Below, one piece after another: positions 23,686-35,349 of a DNA stretch of 64,000 bases (within the stretch, counting starts at the first letter, position 1; the number at the start of each line of letters is the position of its first letter). The notes beneath the pieces were generated by a model. That model did not search any database. It was not told the origin of the DNA and saw only the letters and a program-made list of their open reading frames with translations. This DNA is from Peromyscus leucopus (Eukaryota; Chordata; Mammalia; Rodentia; Cricetidae). Both the position numbers and the translations under genes were made by a program. The stretch lies in the NCBI RefSeq assembly GCF_004664715.2, contig NC_051063.1, forward strand, positions 69,488,518 to 69,552,517, given 5' to 3'.

Positions 23686-24078
23686 TGGCTTAGTTCATTT
23701 CCTGTTGTGACAAAAAACAACTCAAGGGAGAAAGGGTTTATCTAGCTCACAATTCCAGGCTCTGGTCTATCACTTCAGAAAGTCAAGGCAGGCAACAGGA
23801 ACTTGAAGGAGTTAGTTATATCACATCCATCATCAAGAGCAGAGGGCAATAGATTAATGCATGATGGCTTATACTCAATTCACTCCTTTGGTTCACAATC
23901 CAGGACCTAAATCTAGGGAATGGTGACCTGGACTTTTAAGCTAGACTTGCCTACATCCATTAACATAATTGAGACCACCTTTCATTGATGCACCCACAGG
24001 CCAATCTAATCTAGACAGTTCCTCATGAAGACGTCCTTCCCTACAGTGTGTCAAGTTGTCAATGAAAACTAACCATCA
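23686..24078 (-). mobile_element. MaLR-type solo LTR, near complete
   Basis: It starts tggcttagttcatttcctgt, tgtgacaaaaaacaactcaa and gggagaaagggtttatctag. It ends gtgtcaagttgtcaatgaaa, actaaccatca. Read on the minus strand the ends are TG...CA, as expected of a MaLR solo LTR. Confidence 0.8.
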
Positions 24079-24486
24079 TGACTGGCATTGACATGGGAGT
24101 CATTTCTGTATGCTCCATACTAGGTTAGCACTGGATCACAGCCTGGGGAGAATGTGTCTGTTTTCTGCACTGCATTTCCTCATCAAAGAGTTCAACCCCA
24201 GATCAGCAGACTTGCTCTATTAAGAATCAGACCATAAAGAGATTAAGTCTCCCAGGCCATATGGTCTCTGTTGCCACTACTCAGCCACTGTGCAGAAGTG
24301 GCTGCAGTGAACACATGGATGAGGGGACTGTGTGCCAAAGTGGCTGTATTCACAAACACAGAGCTTTGAATTTCATCTAATTTTCAGGGGATATAAAACA
24401 CTTGGATTTTGACTTTCCTCCCAACCTTTAGGCACACGGTAGTAAAGGAATTTGGCTAACTTATCTACTCCCTAGCTAGTGAAAGG

Positions 24487-24669
24487 TTTGTTTTTATTTA
24501 TTTTATTATGTAAGAGTGTAGTATGTGCAGAGGCCAGAAGATGATGTTGGATACCCTGGAACAGAAGTTACAGGTGGTTGTGAACCATCTGATGAAGGTG
24601 CTGGGACTCAAACCTGGGTCTTTTGCAAGAGCATCAAATGTTCTTAACCACTGAGCCATCTCTCCAGCC
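24487..24669 (-). mobile_element. B2 SINE
   Basis: It shows ttatttattttattatgtaa, then gcagaggccagaagatgatg, gttacaggtggttgtgaacc, ctgggactcaaacctgggtc and the terminal ccactgagccatctctccag. This is the reverse of a tRNA-derived B2, nearly full length. Confidence 0.93.
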
Positions 24670-24787
24670 ACTTATTCCTAATGAGACGTCATGTTGTGTC
24701 AGCCTTTGTTGACCTTTAGTCTCTCCTACCCTTTGGGAAGGAGATTAGGCACACTGTGCGTACCAGGATCTGCTGCAGAGTATTATT

Positions 24788-25244
24788 TTAAGGTGTGCTA
24801 CTTTTGTTTATGTTGCATTTGTTTAACTCTGTGAAGCTGTGTTACTGTGTCTGTCTAAAACACCTGATGGCCTAATAAAGAGCTGAATGGCCAATAGTGA
24901 GGCAGGAGAAAGGATAGGTGGGGCTAGGAAGGCAGAGAGAATAAATATAAGGAGAAATCTGGGAGGAGAGGAAAAGAGGAAGAGGAGCCAGAGAATGAGG
25001 AGGACTTCAAGGGCCAGCCACCCAGCTACACAGCAAGCCACAAAGTAAGAATAAGATTAACAGAAGTAAGAGAATGGGAAAAGCCCAGAGGCAAAAGATA
25101 GACGGGATAATTTAAGTTAAGGAAAGCTGGCAAGCAACAAGCCAAGCTAAGGCCAGACATTTATAATTAAGGATAAGCCTCTGTGTGAGTTATTTGGGAG
25201 CTGGGTGGCAGACCCCTACAAAGGAGCAAAAACAACCAACAACA
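24788..25244 (+). mobile_element. ERV2-like solo LTR of cricetid (mys-like) type
   Basis: It begins aaggtgtgctacttttgttt. It then shows tgtctgtctaaaacacctga, ggcctaataaagagctgaat, gcaggagaaaggataggtgg, a TATA-like gagaataaatataaggag, purine-rich sequence, agctggcaagcaacaagcca and gtgtgagttatttgggagc, and it ends caaaaacaaccaacaaca. I recall this family as abundant in hamster and Peromyscus sequence. The name is uncertain; the LTR class is inferred from the ~450-bp length, TATA and AATAAA. Confidence 0.6.
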
Positions 25245-25249
25245 AGGAT

Positions 25250-26690
25250 CTGTGCTGGTCAAGAAAGAATGAGTGGCTGAATTCCGGGAAAGGAGAGGGG
25301 GGAGGGGGGAACTACAAAGAGGAGGTGACACAATGGGAGGCACCACTCAGGACATAAGGGCACATACTTCCTCTCAGAATAATGCCCTGTGTTCAGCCCT
25401 GGGGACCCCAGGTGTTGTAGAGGTTCCAGTCAGGTGAAAGGAAAGGGTGGGAGGGATGTTGGAACTTGGAAATTGATCTGAATCTACCTGTAAATGAGCC
25501 CTTGGGAATGGATGCAGGGCACCAAAGAAGGGTATTTAGAAGAAGAGGGGGAAAGAGCAGAACATAGAGCCTGTTGGGACACTAGCTCTTTTTCTGGATA
25601 GAGGGGGAGGAGCCTGCTAGGGAAGAGAGCTAGAGAAGTGGGGAGGGGGAGGAAGGAAGAAGAGAGAGAGAGAGATGGGGTGGGGGAAGCAGGGTATGCA
25701 GTGGGGAGGCAGGGAGAAGAGATATACCAGAGACAGGGAACCAGCACAATGCGGGGTTATGGGGTCAGGGGAAAGGGTTGGGACAGAGCTGAGTCTAGGA
25801 CTGATGAGATAATGACAGGGCTTACTGACCAGGCCTCACTGCTTGCATTAGGACAGATGTTAACAGTGGTTGGGGTTTTGTACAACGGGAAGGAGGCAGA
25901 GACCTGGATTGAAGCAGCTCTGGGAAGTCTGCTCTGAAGACAAAGGCAGGGGCAGAAGGCAGAGGGGAGGTCAAAGCCATGTCTGAAAGCTGAGCTTGTA
26001 CTAACACTGAAGACACTGGAAGGGAGGGGCAATCTAAAGGAGAGGGTGCCAGCAGAAGCGGAGTCCCAGACGGTAGTTCTGGTGGGCTGGGCCCGGGGCT
26101 GCCCTGTTTTAGTACACAAATAAGATATTTCTAGAACAAATAAACACCCAAGTGAGTGACGTCTCGGCCAGTTTTTAAATCAGGATTGTCACCTTCCTAT
26201 TGTCCTTGTTCCCATGGTCTCTTCCTCTGTGGTTTACAGCCCCCACTTCTCATATCGGGCTCTGACCTCATTCCCAGTTGGTTCCCCATCCCAGGCTACA
26301 CTGTCTGATTTGATGCTATCAAACCTGACATGTTCCTCGCCACGTGGCTGTGCATGAGGGAGCCCTGGGCGCCTGTTCTACTTACACAACAGCTCTTCAC
26401 TGGCACCAGCCCCTGTGTACTGGCTAGGCTGTGCTTCCCAGCCTGCCCCTGGAAAGGCTCACATTAGCCTTTAAACAATCCTACATCTGCCTCGGCTCTC
26501 CCCGCCAGAGTCACGCTCCCGCTCTCCTTCTGACTCGCTCTCCTTCAGTCACTCTTCCTTTGTCTTTCCACCCAACACTCTAGTGTTCCTCTGATGTCTG
26601 TGCTGAGGACAGGAGGGGATCACACAGAAAGCCAGCATCCTCAAAGCCTGAGCCCCTTATGTGGCTTCCAGAAAGAAGAAAGACAGGGAA
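25250..26690. other. Intron, purine-rich on the plus strand at 25280-25760
   Basis: A long GGA/GAA-rich stretch (for example 25540-25720) gives mirror Ser/Pro/Leu-rich frames on the other strand. No element or exon is recognised in the rest. Confidence 0.5.
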
Positions 26691-26699
26691 TGAGGTCCA

Positions 26700-26983
26700 C
26701 AGGGATGGTTACTGCTTATTGTCAACTTGATTGACAGGAAACAGCTGGGTCTTTCATGAGGCCCACCCCTCTGGGTGTGTCTGGGGTTGTGCTCAGGGAG
26801 GAATAACGGGGGAAATGAGCCCTAGCCTGAATGCTGACACCATGGGGTGTTGACCTGAAGAAAAGAGAGAGAATGGCCGCTAAGCACCAGCATTCCTACG
26901 TCTCTGCTGCCTGGTCTGTCAAGGTGTGAGCAAGCAGCCCCATGCTCCCACTGCCATGCCTTCCTTGTCTTGACTTCCTTGAC
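26700..26983 (+). mobile_element. MaLR LTR, left part (split by an insertion)
   Basis: It starts gggatggttactgcttattg, tcaacttgattgacaggaaa, then gcccacccctctgggtgtgt, gccccatgctcccactgcca and tgccttccttgtcttgac. The expected continuation (ctcaaactgtaagccaaaat) resumes only at 27515, about 530 bases later, so the LTR is interrupted. Confidence 0.72.
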
Positions 26984-27499
26984 TCCTAGAAAGAACTGGA
27001 CCTTCCACTGAGGCTTCAGGGAGCCCGATTAAGTGACTGGAACTCCAATGACCACTGGGAAAAATGGAATGCTGCAAATTGAGAGCCAATTAATCTTGGG
27101 TGGATCTCCAGCTGCCCTCTTAAGGACTTTGTTAATCTCTTTGGCACTTGGTCTAACATCTTTGTGACTGTTAGGCAAAACCTTTGGAATATCCAGATAA
27201 CCAGAGTCCACTAGCCAAAAGGCTAAGAAGGCCCCAGGTTTTACTGAGGCCTATAGCTCAGATTTCTCTGCCTTTTGGGGAAAAAGATTACATGATGTTT
27301 CTGCCAATATATTTAAAAATCATCTAGATTTTTTTATTGAATTTGTTCTGTTGCTATTAAAAATCATGAAACTCTTAACATACTAGAATATGTAATTTGG
27401 GGTAACCTAAATCTGTGTTCCTGGGACATGGCTGCTCACATTTCATTTCTGAATAAATCATCTCCTTTGTTCTTTTGAGACGAGAGTTGTTTTCCTTCA
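26984..27499 (+). mobile_element. Inserted ~515-bp segment inside a MaLR, possibly a solo LTR
   Basis: The segment separates two halves of one MaLR LTR. It has an AATAAA at about 27452, 45 bases before its right end, and ends CA. Its left end reads TC rather than TG. A TTGAC/CTGAC pair at the borders could be a degraded 5-bp target duplication. I do not recognise the family. Confidence 0.4.
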
Positions 27500-27550
27500 C
27501 TGACAGACCATACCCTCAAACTGTAAGCCAAAATAAGCCCTCTGCCTCTA
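27500..27550 (+). mobile_element. MaLR LTR, right part
   Basis: The block ccctcaaactgtaagccaaa, ataagccctctgcct follows the 3' third of the MaLR begun at 26700. The final ~50 bases of the LTR are missing or too diverged. Confidence 0.65.
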
Positions 27551-27991
27551 AGGATGAGAAATGAGCTAACAGAGGGTGAGTGAGGAACTGTGAGCATGGC
27601 CTAGAATCAAGGGCACCATGATCTGCCTTGCTCACTCTTGTTACATGACAAGCCCTGGAGACAAATCCCAGTGATTGTAAAATGGAACTCATATGGTTTC
27701 ATCTCAACGGTTGGCTTAAGATCAAACATGATCCAGAGCAAGAGGACATGGCTAGCATCTGAGTCCATCAGGCAGTGAGTGAGCAACTCCAAGGTCAGCC
27801 AAGAGCAGGCACAGAACAAAGACCAGTCCATCTGCTGCCAAGCCCCTGGTAGACACAATTAGCAAAGCAAAGCTGCCGGGACATAGCCTTCTGCTCAGCT
27901 CTGCTCTAGAGAGCAGGACAGACAGAGTCCAAAGACTAAGACCTGACCATGAGGTTGGGGAAGTAGGCAGGGTTTTCTTGTCCTTTCTTTA

Positions 27992-28230
27992 AAAGACTTG
28001 TTTTTATCTTTTTTAAAAAAAAATTATGTGTATGTGTGGGGGTGGGGTGGGGAAGGTGGGTCTGTGCACATGAGTACAGGTGCCCATGGAGGCCAGAAGA
28101 GGGCATGAGAATCCCTGGAGCTGGAGTTACAGGGGGTTATGAGTCATCCAATGTGGGTGCTGGCATCCCAATTTGTATCCTTTGCAAGAGCTGCAAGTGC
28201 CCTTAACCACTGCACTAACACTTTAGCCCT
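27992..28230 (-). mobile_element. B2/B3-type SINE
   Basis: It has a TG/GGGT-rich tail, then ggaggccagaagagggcatg, ggagctggagttacaggggg, gggtgctggcatcccaattt and aaccactgcactaacacttt. The tRNA-like head is substituted at the end. Confidence 0.85.
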
Positions 28231-28234
28231 GAGG

Positions 28235-29685
28235 ATTTTCTTGTTCTGATGAATACATCATGTTACCAATATAATAGGTCTATCTTTCCCATTACTGCGT
28301 TTGTTACCACCCAAATAAAGCCATAGTAGCTGTGAACATCGACTCTGCTATTAGAGGGAAGCCACTGGGTGATCAGGGCTAATCACCATGTACCTTCTTA
28401 ATGTTAAGTGACTTATTACCCACAAACACGTGGGAACGTGCTCTGGGAAGGGCCCTGCCAGCCAAACATGGGAACACAGGCACGTTAAGCTTCTTAATTG
28501 AAAATATAATCTGTATTGCAGAGATTAAAATATATTGGATTCATTTTGGCTCTATTCTTCCCCATTGTCCCACATACATTTTCTTTATGCTACACAATCA
28601 AATTAGTTCCCTTGCTACGGAAATTATTTCCACACAATAAATCAATTTTATAGTGAAGCTATGACTGAATGTCCCATTTAAAGGAAAAGCAAGCCAGGGA
28701 ATGGAGACAATTTTCTAACTGATGCGATCAGTGTACCTGCCTCCCGCCTTTGGCGATCCGATTTGCTTTTTCTCGTTTCTCTGCTACTGCCTTCCTTGAA
28801 GAAAGCTTTAGTTCTGCGGGATGGAGGAGGAAGGTGGGTAGCTGCCTGCCCGTGAGAGTGCCAGAGCAAGCCTCCGAGGGAAACTCTTAGCTAGGGTGGC
28901 TTCATGATGTCAGTTGCTGGTCCAGGGAAACCCCGTTCTCAGACCTCTGCAGAAGTTTTCCCAGACCCTTCTGTGAGATGCACATGCTGTCCCAGAAATG
29001 CTTTACTTCCTGCCTGGCAATAGTCCCTGATGCTATACGATTGAGTTGTATGTCTGCGGAACCACTGCTCTGAACCTCTACCCATGTAGGAGGCAAGCTT
29101 CATGAAGACAGAGGTTTGGTCAGTCTAGTTAGCATTGAAACCAGGACCTGACACGTCTGTGAACAGCCAAAATAGCTTATAAAATGAGACGGTATTACCA
29201 CAGCAGAGTGAGCATCATTCTTGCTGGAGAGATGAAACTAGTCATCAGAGGCCGCCTTACTGGTACACGAATTGGAGGATGGATGCAGCCCAACCTTCTC
29301 CTCCATTTCCCCCATGCTCTGGCAACTGCTTCATCTAGGTGTCACACAATTCTTGTACATGCGGTAGACACCTTCCAACTTTTCTGCTCCCAGCCTTCCC
29401 ATATCCATTCCCTTCTCCCAGGCTCCCACGGAACCATGTGAGTCTCTCTCAGGGGGCCCAGGTCACATTTGCTATTACATGGTCACTTGCTTGCTTGTCT
29501 GAGCAATGTCCAGGCTGTCCCCAAAGACTCTCAGCATTATGAGTACAGGCTCCACGTCCACCTTTGTCTGTGTTTGCTTAATTGGTGCTTAGCCTACATC
29601 CTGGCCCTTAGGAGGCATTCAATAGCCATTTGAACTGAGAAAAACTGAATAAAGATGGTATGAGACAAGGCAGCTCATTAGTCAT
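28235..29685. other. Intron without recognised repeats; AT-rich block at 28400-28680
   Basis: No SINE, LINE or LTR was recognised. The stretch 28480-28660 is AT-rich with several TAATT/AATAAAT motifs and no sign of a repeat, and might be constrained non-coding sequence. Confidence 0.45.
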
Positions 29686-29689
29686 CTAT

Positions 29690-29982
29690 GTGTGTGCACG
29701 ATGGGTACACATATGTGATCATAGGCATGTGCCACTCTGCAGGTGTGGAGGTCAGAGAACAACTTTGGGCGTCAGTCTTCTCCTACCTTATGTGACACAG
29801 CGTCTCTCTGTTGTTTGCCACTGCACACTCTAGGGTAGCTGACCTGGGAGCTCCTGGGATTCACCCGTCTCTACCTTCCATCTTAACATAGATACACTGG
29901 GATTACAGGCAATGCTCCCACACCCCCCTGTACCGGGATTCACACTCATGTCCTCGTGCTTGCAGGAGCCATCTGTCTAGCC
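29690..29982 (-). mobile_element. B4 SINE, full-length type
   Basis: It starts with a TG-containing tail and gtgtggaggtcagagaacaa, then gtctctctgttgtttgccac, gggattacaggcaatgctcc, gggattcacactcatgtcct and gagccatctgtctagcct. Order and length match the reverse of B4A. Confidence 0.85.
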
Positions 29983-30244
29983 TAACATTTGTCATGTTGC
30001 TATGGATGTCAATGTAACTATTGTCATGTCAGTATGGATGCTGTGGAACCAGCAAGTCAGGGTCCATTGCATCCTTATGCAAACATGTTTAATTTGAAGT
30101 GGGAAAGAGAAGGGGAGTCACTAATGAGCATGGGTTGCCCCAAGAAAGGCTGTCCTCCACATTAAAGATCCTACTTCCTTTTAACACAAGGATTTATGAC
30201 TCCATAAACTTCTCTATCTTTGAACACTGTGGAATCAGAGCCTT

Positions 30245-30246
<2 letters not shown>

Positions 30247-30295
<49 letters not shown>

Positions 30296-30310
30296 CGCGC
30301 GCGCGCGCGC
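30247..30310. repeat. (GT)20(GC)12 compound tract
   Basis: Twenty GT copies pass directly into twelve GC copies. The whole 64 bases alternate purine and pyrimidine, the classical Z-DNA pattern. A (GC)12 run with intact CpGs is rare in mammalian introns. Confidence 0.97.
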
Positions 30311-30319
30311 ACGCAAATT

Positions 30320-31285
30320 CTACTAATATCGACTAACTGCCTTGCATGGATGCAGGATGTTGCTGTTGTTTAAACACTTGAGTGGGTGAGTGGGTAGGGG
30401 ATTTGCTAAGAACTTGGGGGTTTGGCAGTAATGTACAGGAAAGGGCAGGTGCCTCTAGCAGTCTGTGAGTGGCATACCCAGAACACACAAGAGTATTTAT
30501 AAGCTTGAAAGACACAATGTGCTAATCCAACTGAGCTGGTTTTAACACATAGGCTAAATGGCTGTGTAAGAAACTCTGGTACAGATTGGCATTAGTGAAC
30601 CAGCTCTTCTCCATGACCTAGTGAATTCATGTGAATTTGAATCCCAAGCTCTTTACTTCAAATGCAGTATATTCTCCTGTGTCACAGTGAACTCTGTGAT
30701 TAGGAACAGAACTCTACATGAGGCTCAAGACACCTACATTCCAGGCTGGAGGGATGTGGTTCATATGTGGTAAGCACATGGAAATTAGAAAAAAATAAAT
30801 CTGTGTTTGTAACAAACCAATTCTGCACTGTACTAACACTTAACAAAACTACTGTCTCAATGTCTTTGCTCAAGGTTGTCTTGGAACACCTTCTCTCTTG
30901 GTCCAAACTCTGATGCATGAAAATGACCCCCAAGAGTGAGTTGTTTTTGACTTGGGTCTTCTGAATATGAACACAAAAACCTGCCATTCCACCCATGCCC
31001 ACAGGCTTAAACAAAAATATGCATTTAATGAGGTCACAGTATTAATACTGAAATGCCTAAAATACATGGTGTGAGCCTAGAAAAAAAAAACTGTCAGCAA
31101 ACTCTCAAAATAGCTTTACTAAGGTCTGTCAAGTTTTGGGAAATAATCCAAGAAAATGATCCAAGAATGAACACAGATGACTCAGCTCATTCTAACGACC
31201 AGCAGCCCAGGGATTGAGGGTTGGGGCGAAACAGTTCACTATCTCGCAGGAGTCTATGTTCCATGGTGACACTGTTCTTGATCTT
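30320..31285. other. Intron sequence with no recognised element
   Basis: Nothing assignable was seen beyond short A-runs (31081-31090). Confidence 0.45.
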
Positions 31286-31290
31286 GGGGA

Positions 31291-31672
31291 TGTCTCAGTT
31301 CTTGGTTATCTTGGTTTGGGTTTCTATCGTTGTGACTAAATATCATGACCAAAAAGCAAGCTGGGAGGAAAGGGTTTCATCTGACTTACATTTCCATATC
31401 CCTGTTCACCCTCAAAGGGAGTCAGGACAGGAACCTGGTGGCCGGAGGTGATGCAGAGGCCATGGAGGGGAGCTGCTTAACAGCTTGCTTCCCATGGCTT
31501 GCTCAGCCTGCTTTCTTATAAAACCTAGGACCACTGGCCCACAATTTCTCAATAACTAATTAAGGAAATGCCTTCCGGCCAGACGTTATGGACACACTTT
31601 CTCAGTTGACACTTACCTCCTTTCAGACACTCTGAGTTTGTGTGTCAAGTTTACAGAAGATTAGCCAGCACA
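31291..31672 (-). mobile_element. MaLR-type solo LTR, near complete
   Basis: In plus order: tttgggtttctatcgttgtg, atatcatgaccaaaaagcaa, gggaggaaagggtttcatct, tgcagaggccatggagggga, catggcttgctcagcctgct, then agattagccagcaca. On the minus strand it starts TGTGCTGGCTAAT and has TG...CA ends. This is a common muroid repeat. Confidence 0.82.
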
Positions 31673-31679
31673 TTGGTGA

Positions 31680-34005
31680 AGGGTGATGGTTTATTTCCAA
31701 GCCTGCACATGTGCCCTTCAAGCATTTTGGGGCCTGTGGAGCCAGAGTTGTGAGAGGCCAGCTAGTGCTCTCAGACCTCTATCTGTGGATTTCTCCATCT
31801 CTGCAAGATGATATGTAGACCTACAGTCAGGCCTCATGTCAACCCCACCTTTGCTCTGGGTACCATTACATAGCTTTCCAAAGTCCTCTGGGTTCTCCAA
31901 AAATAGATGCCACAAATGTAAAATCCCAAGCAGATTGCCTTCCAATAGAAGAATGAAGGAGAAACTAAGCCCATTGTTTTTAAAAGGAACCTGGACGAAA
32001 AGCCAAACAATGCAGGGGCTCCTTTCTAACTCTCTCTCTCTCTCCACGTGGTCTTTGCTTTCTAGAACAAATCATTACCACAGAGCTTTGTCATTGGATG
32101 AAAAATCCATCAACCTTCTTCCTGCCAGACTTTAAGTAGTGGGCGGTGGGGGAGAGGGTGTGGTCAGTGGTACAGAGGTGTGGCCATGTGATAGGAAGTT
32201 GAGATCTGACATACAGTTTGAAGGCAAGAGCTGATGGTATAGATTGTGCACTGGGCTTTTGTTAAAAGAGTTTTTAGAAATGTTTATCATACACAAAAAG
32301 ATACATAATCAGGTAAGCTGGATACACAGCTTTATTTGGCTGCAGTAACCACTTTGCTATAGATGCGTCTCAAAACATTGTGTGTAGACCTTACACACAC
32401 TGCTGTTGTTATTAGTACACCATCATTCCTTTATGTCAATCATTTGGTTGGCTTGGAACCCAGAACTTCATCTCCCAAGTAAAGGCACCAATTAAGGACT
32501 GGAGACATATTTTCTGAGTGCACACACTTCTCACGGTGTGTTTGTTCACAGTGCTGGTGAGCTCTGGTCATCAAGCGCCTAGGCCCTTGCCAGGCCCAGG
32601 AGGGTTCTAGGCCAGAACTGCACCTGGATGCCAACAGACAAGCTTCTTTTCCATAGCCATTCTTAGGGAATCTAAGGAGACCCTAAATAATAGCCTCCTT
32701 TGAATGGAATTCCTGGCAAGGGAGACAAGTCCTGACTCGAAGGCATGGAGATTTTGTCATGCCGAGAGTCTGAGTTTTCTAACAGAGAGAAACCTGATCT
32801 GCAGACTTATGTGTGACTTCACTATGTCTGCCTTCAGACATAGTGTATTTCTTACCAAATACATTTTTGAAATTTAACAGCCCCTGGAAGGAGTTTGGAG
32901 GTGGAAACCAAACCCAGGGGCTGTGGCATTTAAGGGAAGAACCAGAGACCTGAACTAGGCTATTGTGGGTGTGGTCCTGTGATGCTCTGTGCCACCTTGG
33001 TAGAGAGTCCCTGCCGGCAAGAAGGACCTCACCGGGTGCAGTGGCCTGATCTTCAATTTCTCAGCCATCAGAACTGTATGTCAAATAATCCTCTCTCTTC
33101 TCAGACTCCTTGCCCTGTGGTGTTCAATTACAGCAGGGAACAGATGACTCCACATACTCCATGTCCCTTGCAGCTCCCAGGCAGCACACACATGGAACAG
33201 CTCAGCACTGGAGGGAGCATGTGTACTGAACTGTGGGCTGAACGGCTACAGACCCTCCTCAACCCCAGGTGATGCTCATCTTTCTTGTGTTTGAAGCTCA
33301 CCCAGGGCCTACCTCAGGGAGCTATGATTCATCTCCAAGAGGCTGTTGGCTTTGGCTCTGTATTATCCATTTTTCCCTTTCACTTATAGTTGAGAAAAAA
33401 ATAATCTATCACCCCTCATAATTCTGTCCAACTCTAAATATTCCCACTCTGAAAGAAATCATTCACATGCCTGTCTTTCCTTGTTTTCAGGATTCACTAA
33501 AAATAGATACCATTAGGGTAACTTGGCTCTCTGGGGAATGTCATGTCATGAGCAAACTCATCAGCTTATGTGTGAAAACAGGTGCATGCTGGCCATCTGA
33601 GTTAAGAGAAATGCTTCATTCCATTATTTGTAGGAAGGAAAAGTCCCTTTCTCTGAAGGGTACAGAGTTCCCCAAACCACCACATAAAAATCTACTCCAC
33701 ACAAAACCGCAGAAGGGAACAAGTCTGGGCATAGACAGGAGAAGGCCAGATGAAAAATGTCACACACAGGCCTGTATCAAACACAAATATGGATGCAGCC
33801 AGGCTGTGAGGTCCAAGGCACCGAGGGGACTATAGTCCTGGATTAAGTCCTCTGGCTCACAGGAACTGATCTTGGGCAGGTAACCCTAAGCATATCTTCA
33901 AAGGGAACCAGAAAGGAGGTGGAAGGAGCCTTGTAGATATCTGCTGGAGGAGATGGAAGACCATGGTGTGTGCTGATAGGGCTTGTTGCCTTATTCTCAA
34001 GACTC
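31680..34005. other. Intron sequence with no recognised element
   Basis: It holds a short CT repeat (32029-32044) and a plus-strand frame of 122 codons at 33467-33835 with no recognisable domain. No repeat family was identified. Confidence 0.4.
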
Positions 34006-34011
34006 TTCCTT

Positions 34012-34250
34012 CTAGGCTAGGGAAATGGCTCAGTTGGTAATGTGCTTGCCATACATGTGTTAACACCTGTGTTTAATTCCCAGAACACATGTGAAAAAGC
34101 ATGGTATGGTGGACACTTGTAATCTTAGCATGAAGGGAGTAGAAATAGCAGATCCCTGGGGCTTACTGGTCAGCCTGCCTAGCTTAATCAGCAAGGTAAA
34201 TGGCATCTTAGGAATGACACCAACGGTCAACCTCTCACCTGCCACATAAA
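34012..34250 (+). mobile_element. B4 SINE whose tail leads into a minisatellite
   Basis: The head ctaggctagggaaatggctc, agttggtaatgtgcttgcc and tttaattcccagaacacatg is followed by the B1-like arm tggtggacacttgtaatctt and by caacctctcacctgccac. Where the CA-rich SINE tail would be, a 32-bp tandem array starts at 34251. Confidence 0.8.
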
Positions 34251-34791
34251 CATACACACAGGTACAGGCACACTGCCCTCCCCATACACACAGGTGCATA
34301 CACACTGCCCTCCCCATACACACAGATGCATACACACTACCCTCCCCATACACACAGGTACAGGCATACTGCCCTCTCCATATACATAGGTGCATGCACA
34401 CTGCCCTCCCCATACACACAGGTGCATGCACACTGCCCTCCCCATACACACAGGTGCATACACACTACCCTCCCCATATACACAGATGCATACACACTAC
34501 CCTCCCCATACACACAGGTACAGGCATACTGCCCTCTCCATATACATAGGTGCATGCACACTGCCCTCCCCATACACACAGGTGCATGCACACTGCCCTC
34601 CCCATACACACAGGTACAGGCACACTGCCCTCCCCATACACACAGGTGCATGCACACTGCCCTCCCCGTACACACAGGTGCATGCACACTGCCCTCCCCG
34701 TACACACAGGTGCATGCACACTGCCCTCCCGGTACACACAGGTGCATGCACGCTGCCCTCCCCATACACACAGGTACAGGCACACTGCCCC
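34251..34791. repeat. 32-bp minisatellite, 17 copies, with 160-bp higher-order repeat
   Basis: Units start every 32 bases (34251, 34283, 34315, ... 34763). The consensus has catacacaca, ggtgcatgca and cactgccctccc. Variant units recur in the same order five units apart: the gccctctcca plus catatacatagg pair at 34371-34390 returns at 34531-34550, so a 160-bp block was duplicated. The unit has no stop in most frames and 32 is not a multiple of three, which makes long overlapping open frames on both strands (up to 188 codons). These are artefacts. The array continues the CA-rich tail of the B4 SINE before it. Confidence 0.97.
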
Positions 34792-35349
34792 AACCCACCA
34801 AAGGCTTCTCCTCTTCTAAAGATGATGAAGGGTGTGGTCAGCACTCAAGCAAGTCCACAAAAATAATAGATAATAAGAATTCAGCCTGTTGATTCAAGTA
34901 ACAACCATTTTACCTGTCAAAATCCTTGGTAATAACAGATGTGAAATCTGGATTGATTTCTTGCCTTTTCTTACATAATATGTGATTTTCTTGTCATTCC
35001 TTACATATCATGTCCCAAAATCCAGTGCTAGGAGGCAGCAAGCAGAGATGCATGTTAGTGACCTTCTTCTATGTGCGCTCTTCCATGCTGCCAGTCAGGA
35101 TCTCCTCAGGCTTGCCTTTGGGTTGGAAAGCTCCTTGGATACCATCTCTACTTGGGTGACAGGGCTATGGAAAGTGACTGCATTGCCTAAGGGGTCATTC
35201 AAGGGGCCAGGGAGGCGTGTCCACACTAGCATGGGAAGGGGAAAGAGGATTTAGGGAATGAGAACTGGAGTGAGAATCTGGACTCTGGTCTTCATGATAG
35301 AATAGCAAGTGTTCTTAACCCTTAGGCACCTCTTCAGCCCTCATGACAC

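Noticed and set aside
34251..34791. CRISPR-like array (regular ~32-bp repeats)
   Set aside because: The repeats are head to tail with no spacers, and the host is a mammal. It is a minisatellite.
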